From: Adenanthera pavonina
Taxonomy: Eukaryota > Streptophyta > Magnoliopsida > Fabales > Fabaceae
Reading direction: 5' to 3'
Assembly (NCBI GenBank): GCA_026686845.1
Contig: JAIVEN010000042.1
Coordinates: forward strand, 173,266-237,265
Length of the DNA: 64,000 nucleotides
Shown here piece after piece: positions 37,051 to 46,672 of this stretch. Under the pieces are notes generated by a model. It did no database searches, was not told where the DNA came from, and saw only the letters and a program-made list of their open reading frames with translations. The position numbers and the translations under genes were made by a program. Within the stretch, counting starts at the first letter, position 1. Each line of letters opens with the position of its first letter.

Positions 37051-38406
37051 ACAAAATAAAGAAACTTGTAGAAAGGAGGTTTAAATAATAAATAAATTTA
37101 AAACTATGAAAATAACTTTTGTTAAAAAAAGCAAGTTAAAGAGAGAGGTTACGATTAGAAAAGATAATGAGGAAATTTTTTTTAAGTATTTTTTTAATAT
37201 TTTATAAAATAAAAACATGAAAAAATATAGTTGAAATGAAATTAAAATAATAAATATATTTAAAAACTATGAAAATAATAATTTAAAAATAAAATGAAGT
37301 TAGAGGGGTTAAGGGTGTTTAAAGGTTTGGTATGGTTCAACTTAGGACAAAATTTGGACCAAACTAAATCAATCAACTCACATAAAATTGGTACTTGATT
37401 AGTTTTTTAATATAATGTGATCGATTTGGATTAGATTTGCGTCAATTTGGATTAGTTTGAATCAAACTTAAATTTTTTTTACATTATCAATAATTATTTT
37501 TTAAATCTTTATTGTTTTATGATCTTTAAATATTCAACTTAAATGCAATTTATTTGAAAAGTTAACTAACATTTATAATTTCATGTTAAGCATAAAAATT
37601 ACATTCTATGTCAAAAGTTTAATATCAACTTATATTATTTGATGATACATAGTATAAAACAATGTACAGAAATAATATGCATTTTTTAGGCCAAACATTA
37701 TGGCACCCCCAAATTACCATTATTTTAGTGCATGTTTTTTAATTCGTACTTTTTTAATTCTCCTTTTTATCCCTTGTCTAAAAATCTTTTAAATCTTAAT
37801 TTTTATTCAAACCTATGAAGCCAACGAGGTCCAAATGAGCTAGGACACAACCAAGAGGTCCAAATGCAAGTATTATTGTCTATTACATCTTATAATCTAA
37901 TCGGATCATAAAAATATTTTTTATTTCTATAAAGATTAAATAATGTGTACTAAACATAGTACACAAGTTTACCCCAAAAAAAAAAAGTATCACACAAATA
38001 TCTCTTTCCCCTTCCTTTCATAAAACTCATTCCTTGCCTATTAAATATGACCTAAGAAACATGAATTTTTTATTGTTTATTCTATAAGGGAGACTTCTTT
38101 ATACCCAAAATGTATCACTACCTTGCTTATTTGGCTTAGATGACAATGTTATCAATTGTCAAATCAATTTGGTGGTACCTGATGATTAAGATCTAGTAGG
38201 GAAAATTTCCATTTAGGACTTTCAAAGAATATTTACTACAATTGGTGACCTTAAAATTGCTTATTTATAGAAAATGATTAAAGTTTTTATTTGAAGTCTA
38301 ATTCGAGGTACATTCACCAAAATGCCTTCCGACTGGCTGAAAATCCCCCAAGATAATTTAATTGCTCTTCATCTTGACCTTGTGGATGAATATTAAGGAG
38401 GATGAG
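37051..38406. other. AT-rich intergenic DNA, no gene seen
   Basis: No supported gene. 37310-37460 has 'gggtgtttaaaggtttggtatggttc' and 'gatttggattag' text like the ends of hAT MITEs, but the opposite end was not found. Confidence 0.45.
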
Positions 38407-38780
38407 TTGGAAATTGCGAAGGATGGGCTAAAATCCCCAAGCACTGTTTGTAAATCACTAAAGTGTCTTAGATACTTATTTACTCCTATGGTTGAAAATT
38501 GTGCATGATGGATTGGAAATTCTGGAGAATGGATAAAAAATCCTAAAGGACTGGTTGGAAATCACTCAAGATTACTTTCACATTTGTTTACTCTCAATTA
38601 CCCTGGGGTTGGAAATCCCAAAGATGGGTCAAAAATTGTTGAAAACAAGTTGGAAGTCACTCAAGGTCACTTGTTTGCTCTCCATCATAAACAATGAGAT
38701 TGGAAAATTTGGAGGAAATGTTGGAAATCTCAGAGGAAGGGTTGGAAATTCCTGAAGACTGATTGGAAAATCGGTGACTA
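38407..38780. repeat. Degenerate minisatellite of roughly 100-bp units
   Basis: Units begin TTGGAAAT and continue 'g.aa.gatggg..aaaaatc...aa..actg.ttggaaatcactcaag.t.actt...ttgtttactct'. Starts near 38407, 38513, 38609 and a partial one near 38700 give spacings of about 106, 96 and 91 bp. Short sub-repeats of 'ttggaaatc' occur within units. An upstream, weaker relative may begin near 38337. Confidence 0.6.
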
Positions 38781-39116
38781 GGAGCATTTTGATGAATGAA
38801 ACTTGAATTAAATTTCAAATAAGTAACTTGGGCCCTTTTTTGTATAAACAATTTAAAGGTCACTAATTGTATTAAACTTCCCTAGAAGGTCCTAAATGTA
38901 AATTTAACCTATCCAATAATAACACTAACTATACTAACAACGTCGATAACATCAAATTTTGTAAAATAACAGTCGCAATAGCGATAAACCTGCATTGTAG
39001 AGGCAGAATTCCTGGGGATAAAATTTAAAACGGAGAAAATGATACCCAAAAACAACAAACTTCGCTGGAAGCATATTGATTTTTTCAGAGTTGACTTATT
39101 CCATGAATGATTATAA

Positions 39117-42100
39117 TTACCTATAATTAAGCTCAGAGATACAGGAAGACAAGGCATCCCTTAGATGGATGTTGTCGGAGTCCATGTAAAGGGCATCTTC
39201 ATATAACCTTTTAGCTTGCTGTAGCAACTTCACCTTCTCCTTACAATTTGATGGCCTTAAGCGAGACCTTTGCTGCAATGCCACACCCCATCTGAACAAA
39301 GCTGTTAATTTAACAAGTTCAAATCAATCTCCAATACAAGAAATTCTTTGGAAGTGCTCAAATTAAAAAAGAAAATAGCTAAAAGAATAAGAGTCCTATG
39401 CAAGAATTCTCCTACACTAGCCCAAGAGCAACTTGTATGAAATACCTAAATTAGTCTCCACAATGCTGTAGTTCCTACAAGAAGATCTTTTATCCAATTA
39501 CTTTTAACATCGGGTATGTCCCATATGACAATACATGCTGCTAGTCAATTGAGGGCCATATACAAAAGGGTCCAATTGGTAGCAAGAATGGAAGTGGAAT
39601 GGAAAGAATAAGATAAAAAATTGATTTTGTGGCTTAAAAATACTTTTTGTAGCCTAAAAAAAAAAGTAATAAAAATAGATAGTTACAGCTGAGCAATGAT
39701 ATGCGGATTTTTCACAAAAAAAAAGGATATAATAGGAATTGCATATCTTGATCTTTGTGCAAAGGAAAGGAAATTCCTTTCCCATGTAGATATGAAACAA
39801 GCAATATGTCAGAAAATTAACATCTGGTTGCAGTTGTATCATATAGCACAGAAATGTAAAATACTATCAATTGCCATAATAAATATAAACATCATAAATA
39901 CCATGGTATCTCATACCATAGTATATGAAACAATAGTATCCCAGACACTTCCAAAATATTATGCATATAGAAATATTACCATCAGGAGCATAAATATTGC
40001 TTTTGGACAACATCGTATTAAATTTGTCAATTGCAGCTAAGAACACCCTGTCGGCCTCAAAAGTCGCAGCCTGTAATATTTGAAAAGAAACTAGCTAAAT
40101 TTAGAAACTGAACATTAGACAAAAAATTCAGCAAGTCAATATAGCAGAATTACTTATGCCCGCCAACTGCAAAATGAAAAGATCTATTATATCAGATTCT
40201 AACTAATAAATCATTTCTAGACATGGGTCTGTGTGGCTACGTGCGCTATACATAAATAAAAAAACAATAGCATGAAAGTTAATACATAAGACCTGTCAGT
40301 TCAATATATATATATATATGTAACAGACTTGGATATGGTTCTTGTACAAAGTTGCTAGAGAACTACTATTTCAATTTCAAATATAAGTCACTTTTAATTA
40401 TCTTACGAATATTAAGAAAAGTTGTTAAACTTCTTAAGTTTGTTCCAAATTTAATTTATTTTCCAAATTTATCCCTTATTAAATAATGTACCATTCCAAT
40501 CATAAATTGACTTATACCTTTAATGAGGGCTATTTATGTTAAACTTTAATGATCCAGATATGACTAATATTTTAGATTATGAGAACTCTTCTCTAAGTGA
40601 CTTACATTGAATACCTTAGGGAGTATAAGAAAAGCTAAGAACTCAATTGAATAACTTAAACATGTAATTTCATGATATCGACTATTGCATACCGGTCCAA
40701 TATCTGCTATCAATTGCGCACGAAAAAATAGAGCAAGACCCCAATTATATAAGGCTCTCACATCATTCCCATCAATTGACAATGCCAGCTTATATTTTCT
40801 GCCTGCCTCTACAAGTAGTTCTTCACACTCCTCACATACATCAATTAACATAGGTGCAATTTTTTCTTCACTGATGATTTTATTTTGCAGTCTATTCAGT
40901 ATTCTACCATGTTTTCCAGATGATGAAGTGATGCTTCCAGACAGAAGCATTCTAAGGTCTCGACTATTTTTTAACTTTAATTCTCCATGGAGAAGATATG
41001 TATTTCCTAGCTGGCCTACAGCCAACAAACTCATAGGCTTTAATTCTACAGCTTTGGAAAGTAAGTTGGCACACTTGTACAACATGATTTCAGCCTGATC
41101 TTCCTCGCACCTACCCTTTATACACTCTTTGGCTTTCTTTAAAAGATCTGTTGCTTCAGCAAGATATCTATCAAACACTATATCATCTGAAATCTTTGAA
41201 GATGAAGAGACATTCAATCCACTCTCATGTGTAGACAAGCCATTGGGAAGATTGTGGTGATTATCACTTTTCTCCCTATCTTTTGCATATTGAGATTCAT
41301 AGGTTCCATATTCTCTCTTCATACGAGAAGACCTGTGAGTTTCATGAGCACTGTTGAGCATCTGCTCACGCTCAAAGGAAGATTCACTTTCCATAGATTT
41401 CATTCTTACATTAAAATTTTCAGAATCGAGCACATTATCATGGGATTCCCACATGTCTGTTATTCTATTGGAATTCATCTTCACAGAGAAGCTGTGATTA
41501 TTTGAGAATTGCAGTCTATTGTTCTGGTGCTTATATTCCTTTTTATTGGGAAATCTTTTAGTGCTTCTGTCCTGGTCCTCTGAATCCAAAATTCCCTTCT
41601 CAGAAGTAGCTTTTGCTCTCCCATTTTCATCAACTTCCAAATCAGACTTACGTAATGAATCATGAGAAGAACCCAAATTGCCATATACTTTATGCTCACG
41701 GACTGAATTTAAAGACCCGCCTTCAACCAGAGGAGTATTATTATTCGCTCGAGTTTGATTAAATTCTTTATCTGTCATCTCTTGAGTGAAATTTTCTATA
41801 ACTTTAGCTGAGTTGGAGGGAAGCAAATTTTCTCCAATCAAACTGCCAATGATAGACTGTAGCATCTGGTACCCAATTTCACCGACTACTTTTTCTCTTT
41901 TAGCAGACTTATGTTTCCCAACCAGAAAATCACTTGAGTTTTCCTCAGTTTCAATTAAATTAATGACAGTATTCCTGGCATTCAATATTGATAGTTTTAT
42001 CGAATCTGAGACTTCAACATAACCATTCAAATCCCCCACTTTAATTTTATTTTTTCTAAGAGCACTTTGCACATCATTCTTCAAGTTATTAAGTTTGAAA

Positions 42101-42657
42101 TCAAGTTCATCAAAAAAATTCACCAAGCCCCTCAATTTCTCAACAGACAAGTTCAAATTTTCCTCCTTTGCCCTTTTCTTACTTCCATTTACTCTTACAT
42201 CATCAAAACCGGAGGTTACATGACGAAAAAGCCCTACCGTAAAACCAGTGGCAAAAACCAACACAGAAGCTGGAATCAGAATTATGGAGGAAACCTTAAT
42301 CCTAGAAATTGCCATTGCACACACAACGCCCAACAGGAAAATGAAAATGTTCTTCCTATCATCAAGTCCTACAGAAATGAGAAAATTACGAAACACATCC
42401 GACTCACCAGGTCCCTCCGAGGCACTGAAGATTCCCAGATTGTCCCATCCGCCGTAAATGGTAGAGTTAGGAGCACAAGAGGCTCCTAAGGAACAAAATC
42501 TGAGCGATTTAGAGCCATGACTCCATTTTCTACCAGAAACGAGTAGAAAATTGAGGTTTTTTCTCCGAGAAAGTGAAGGAAGGAAATAAAGAGCAAGTGA
42601 AGATGATGATTGAGAGTTAAACAGATTAATGGGACTTTTGATAATTACGGTCTTCAT
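39117..42657 (-). CDS. TPR protein with predicted transit peptide and two membrane segments, 3 exons
   Basis: Exons on the minus strand: 42657-40693, 40070-39980, 39301-39117; together 2241 nt, 746 residues plus stop, all in frame. Splice sites: GT at 40692/40691, AG at 40072/40071, GT at 39979/39978, AG at 39303/39302. The N-terminus (1-60) is Ser/Arg-rich with few acidic residues, as in plastid transit peptides. Hydrophobic segments lie at about 103-119 and 122-144. A Ser/Asn/Glu-rich, probably disordered middle precedes tetratricopeptide-like helices from about 495 to the end ('LLSKAVELKP', 'ALYNWGLALFFRAQ', 'DALFRWGVALQQRS', 'AKRLYEDALYMDSDN'). TPRs bind other proteins, so a scaffold or assembly role in a plastid membrane is plausible but not shown. 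Start: first ATG; the codon before it in frame is TTG. A possible donor (AG|GTAATT) overlaps the stop, so a further 3' exon is not excluded. Confidence 0.85.
39302..39979 (-). other. Intron 2 of the TPR gene
   Basis: 678 bp, GT...AG, AT-rich; it would complete the codon split G|CT between exons 2 and 3. The open frames inside it are not coding. Confidence 0.75.
40071..40692 (-). other. Intron 1 of the TPR gene
   Basis: 622 bp, GTATGC...ATATTACAG, phase 0. It contains a (TA)n run near 40304-40319. Confidence 0.78.
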
Positions 42658-43486
42658 CAAAGAATTCCGCTAAGCACAACAGATTTTTGCGGTCTCTCCA
42701 GCAACATCCGAACGATGATGACAAGACCAAGTCACCGCAGCTCAGCTTGAAGTTCCTAGTTAGGAGGGCGTGTTGCTCCTCTAAACGCGAAAGCCATATG
42801 TTGAAACAGGATAAGCAACGTCGTCCTTCTGTCAGAGTAAACGGCGAAAATGTTATGTGCTTCTTAACATGGAGTCCTTCCCATGTAGTTGCTCCAAAAT
42901 AAATGGGAAAATTCCTCTAAAATGTCAAGATATGAAGATAATTTGAAAAAGATACTCTAATTTTCCCTAGTAGCTAATACCAAATAACCACCCTAGTGCT
43001 AAATTTGAAATAAAATTTGGGTTAAAAATATACTAGACTACCCTTGCCTTAATTAAAACAATCATAAACCCATTCTATTACCTCCACTGCCCATTCTCTC
43101 TTCGTTTTCAGCAACCTACCTCTACCATTGGTGCTTTTACATACCACATTGATGGAAGGCTTCTCCAATTTGAGGTTTCCATTGATGGAGCACAATGTTC
43201 ACCCTATCACCACAACAATGTTCAACGAAGATTGTATAGCAACCTTTGACAACTAGCACAATGTTCTATGCATCTCCATCATCCTCTTTGTCATTTAGGG
43301 TTTATAAGGGTTTCAAACATTGTCCTTCCATTTTCCAATGACTTATAACAACCTCTTTCTTGGTGAAGGGAAGTTTTGTATTTGAGGATTATGCAGTTGA
43401 GCTCTGGTATGTAGAATTGATTAGAGGTGGAGTGGGAGGAAACATCAAAGGAGAAGCCTTGGCTGAAAAGGATGGAGATTATGAAG
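42658..43486 (-). promoter_or_regulatory. Upstream region of the TPR gene
   Basis: 829 bp between the TPR start codon and the next LTR, and so the only sequence available as promoter unless the LTR contributes. No clear TATA box at a suitable distance. The plus-strand frame 42687-42902 has no known motif and sits where the 5' UTR is expected. Confidence 0.4.
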
Positions 43487-44964
43487 TGTTAGATAAAAGA
43501 AGCTTTTGATGAATTACAAAACTCCTAGAGTTAAGAAGATTATATCAAGGGAAGTGCAAGTTGAAGAAAAGAGTTGGCCAAGTGAAGAATAAAACTAAGC
43601 TTGAAGATTATTTGATTTCATCGTAATTTTTCTTTTCTTTTAGGTTAAAGTGGTAGCTAGTGCTTTAAAATTACTTGATTTATCATACCACTACTCCTAG
43701 ATGGGCTTTCAAGTTAGTTTTAGTGACTTGTTCAAGGTTTTCAAAGTGTTTTTCATGTTAAAGTTAGCTTAGAAGACTAAGTGTAAGTGGTTTGTTGACT
43801 AACCTTCTAGTTTATTGAAGTTCTTGGTTATGGCAATAAGCTTTGTGGAAAAAGGGTGATAGGTTAGAAGGAAAAGCTACTATACAAAAAGAGAGTGCCT
43901 CTCTGTCAAGACATGACAGTCGACTATCCTAAGAGGATTTTCTTCTATAGTGTTGAACCCTAGAGCACCTATTTTCTGGAAATGATAGCTTTGTTGATTA
44001 AGCTTGATATTTGTTGACTAAGTATGTTTTCTAAATAACCAAGTATGACTGACTTAGAGCTTTGTAGACAAAGGAATAATATCATAGATAGCTTTGTCTT
44101 CCATCTTGAAATATAAGCTTCTGAGTTTCCTTGGTTTGAGGAGCTTTGTCGACCATCTTTAGAGGTTTTCATGAAATCATGCTTGAACAAAAGTCACTAT
44201 AACTATACATGAAGCTCAATTGTTGACAATTCTGATCCAACATTAAGAGATGTGTCTAACGGCTAATTAGGATAGTGTACTAACCTACCAACATTATCGA
44301 CTAAGTTTTGACAAAGCATTTAATGTAGTAGATGAACATTATATCTCACTTAATAACGGCTAGTTCGCATTTCTAACAGTTAGATTGAGCTAAAATCTAT
44401 GTATAGGATTGCATTTAAGTCAGTTAGTAAGAATATTAAGAGATATTGAGTCAAAACTCTGCTGAATCATTAAAGATTCATTCTCTTGTTCATTAAAACC
44501 ATGTCAACCACTTCTCAGAGTGAAAAAGTGAGCTTCAGAGTTTAATATCTACTCTTTGAGAGAGAATACTTATTGTAATTTTTATTTCTACTTTTGGGTA
44601 GAAATCTTAGTGTTGAGAAATAGTAAATGATTTATTGTAATCACACATTGTAAGGTTATAAGTGAAAATTCTCTAGCTTAAGAGAAAAAGCTTAGTATTG
44701 TACTGTGGTTTGGCAAGAACCTGATTTAATCTTGCTAAGATAATAGAGAAATCTCAAGTAATAGCTTGAGGACTGAACCTATATCAAGTGGAAAGGCTGA
44801 ATGAGGATAAATTGCTATGTTTGATAGTCTTTATCCGTCATCTTTTTATCTTTCAATTGTTGCTCTAATTTTGCCACTATTGTACTGTTCTATTGCTTTT
44901 GATTTTGTAGAAATTTTAAAGAGTCCAATTGATCCCCCTCTTGGACATTCTAGCTACACTAACA
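43487..44964 (+). repeat. 5' LTR of a second, telomere-truncated Sirevirus
   Basis: 1478 bp. It begins TGTTAGATAAAAGAAGCTTTTGATGA, aligned with the start of the intact element's LTR (shared 'AG.TTTTGATGA'), and ends CACTAACA just before a primer site. MSA-type TCTAACGGCTA is at 44256-44266, with a second core AACGGCTA at 44355-44362. A terminal hairpin GTCCAA/TTGGAC with loop TTGATCCCCCTC is at 44923-44946. The 5' edge rests on similarity only; the second LTR that would confirm it has been lost. Confidence 0.8.
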
Positions 44965-44966
44965 AT

Positions 44967-44978
44967 TGGTATCAGAGC
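44967..44978 (+). promoter_or_regulatory. Primer-binding site, initiator-Met tRNA type
   Basis: TGGTATCAGAGC, the standard Copia initiator-Met site, two bases after the LTR end. Confidence 0.92.
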
Positions 44979-45018
44979 TTGGAATCTCATCAAGGATTTC
45001 ATCATTCAAAAGTAAAGC

Positions 45019-46330
45019 ATGGTTGGATTTGGAGATAGCATCATTCCTAAAGGTGTCAACATCAACAAGCCTTTAGGTTTCAATGGAGAAAGCTACATCT
45101 ATTGGAAGATGAAGATAAAGCTCTTTTTCATGCTTTAGATCTATGACATAGTTACTCAAGGTAACTATGAAGCAAAAAAGACCATTCATTATACAGAAGT
45201 CACCAAGCGAAAGGAGGATTAGGAGGAGGAGGAAAAGAGAAAGATGTTGCTCAATAGAAAAGCAAAGCAAGTGATAGTAAGTGCTCTTAGCCAAGATGAA
45301 TTTTTCAAAGTCTCCAACTGTGAAACAATAGGAGATGTAGGGTGCACTTGAGATTGCTTATGAAGGAACAAGTGGAATAAAGGAGAACATAATCAACACT
45401 CTAATTGGGTAATATAAAGGATTCAGAATATAAGAAGGAGGATCCATCAAAGAAATGCAAAAAAGGTTCATCTACATTGTGAACCATCTCAAAGCTCTTG
45501 GGAAAACTCATACCCAAAGTGAACTTGTTGGAAAGATTTTTCATGCTCTACCTTTGGAATGAAAACATAAAGTATGCCCAACCTTTGGAATGGGCTTTTA
45601 AAAGTATGCTTCAAGTGCAAGAAGGTTGGACATATTAAATGGGTGTGTCCTTAATATCTAAAGAAGCAAGAGAAGGAGAAGAAGAAAGACAAAGATGAGA
45701 AGAAAAAAACTTATATTTCTTCCATATGGGGAATAGCTAAGATGAAGAAAACATTACAAATATATGTATCATAGCTCAAGCTATTAAGGAAGGCAATTTG
45801 AGCAAGAATAAACTAAGGTAATCACTTCTAAACCTACCTTTGAAGAATTGTAAACTGCATTTAGTGAGTTGCATGTTGAATGTATGAGAATTGCTAAAGA
45901 GCTTTTTAAAACTAAAAAGAAGGTTTTGGTTTTAGAAGAACAAGTTCAAAAGGAAAAAGTTTTGGAAAAGGAAGCTCAAAACAAAGTCAAGGATTTTCAA
46001 AATGAAAAACTGAATTTTTATGTGCCGTGTGCTGCAATAAGGCTAAGAATGATGATCTTCATAACACACTTGCTTAGTTCACTAAAAGCAAAGAGATTTT
46101 GAGCATTATGTTTGGTGAATAAAGATGTGTTCATAATAAAGCTGGCATTAGCTATGACCCAAGCAAGGACAAATCTACCTCGCAAACCAAGAAACCTAAA
46201 AGTGGTGAAAGGTATTACATGAATTATTTTGTTGTTTTTGTACGTTAAAGCAACCCCTTCTCAAGTTGCAATATCTGTAACAAGAAGGGTTACAGTTCCA
46301 GTTCTTGCATATACAAGAAGGGTTACAGTT
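45019..46330 (+). pseudogene. gag: Decayed gag of the second Sirevirus, cut off by the telomere
   Basis: The start is ATG 45019 (MVGFGDSIIPKGVNINKP), closely matching the intact element's gag start. Multiple stops and frame breaks follow (the first TAG near 45138). A damaged first knuckle is seen near 45608-45655 ('CFKCKKVGHIKWVCP' across frames). The helical segment at 45869-46100 corresponds to the region before the second knuckle. The second knuckle, CNICNKKGYSSSSC, is at about 46267-46308, and telomere repeats begin about 20 bases later. The rest of the element, including pol and the 3' LTR, is absent. Confidence 0.88.
46280..46330 (+). repeat. 33-bp-spaced duplication at the telomere junction
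   Basis: ACAAGAAGGGTTACAGTT occurs at 46280-46297 and 46313-46330, separated by 15 bases. The second copy runs straight into TAGGGTTTAGGG. The repeat contains the telomere-like word GGGTTA. Confidence 0.9.
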
Positions 46331-46412
46331 TAGGGTTTAGGGTTTAGGGTTTAGGTTTTAGGGTTTAGGGTTTAGGGTTTAGGGTTTAGGGTTTAGGGTT
46401 TAGGGTTTAGGG

Positions 46413-46484
46413 TTGAGGGTTTTAGGGTTTAGGGTTTAGGGTTTAGGGTTTAGGGTTTAGGGTTTAGGGTTGAGGGTTTAGGGT

Positions 46485-46530
<46 letters not shown>

Positions 46531-46540
46531 GGTTTAGGGT

Positions 46541-46572
<32 letters not shown>

Positions 46573-46582
46573 GGTTTAGGGT

Positions 46583-46656
<74 letters not shown>

Positions 46657-46672
46657 GGTTTAGGGTTGAGGG
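46413..46672 (+). repeat. Proximal telomere variant block (TTGAGGG)
   Basis: 26 TTGAGGG units, several in uninterrupted runs, interspersed with TTTAGGG. Variants are absent from the rest of the tract as far as I can read. Confidence 0.93.

Noticed and set aside
39696..40040. 114-residue plus-strand frame
   Set aside because: It is antisense to exon 2 and intron 2 of the TPR gene, with no coding signature.
40564..40692. Continuation of TPR exon 1 past 40693 to a stop at 40564
   Set aside because: A good 5' splice site at 40692, and an in-frame TPR continuation in exon 2 (40070-39980) and exon 3, make read-through into the intron unlikely.
42687..42902. 71-residue plus-strand frame upstream of the TPR gene
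   Set aside because: It overlaps the expected 5' UTR/promoter of the minus-strand gene and has no recognisable motif.
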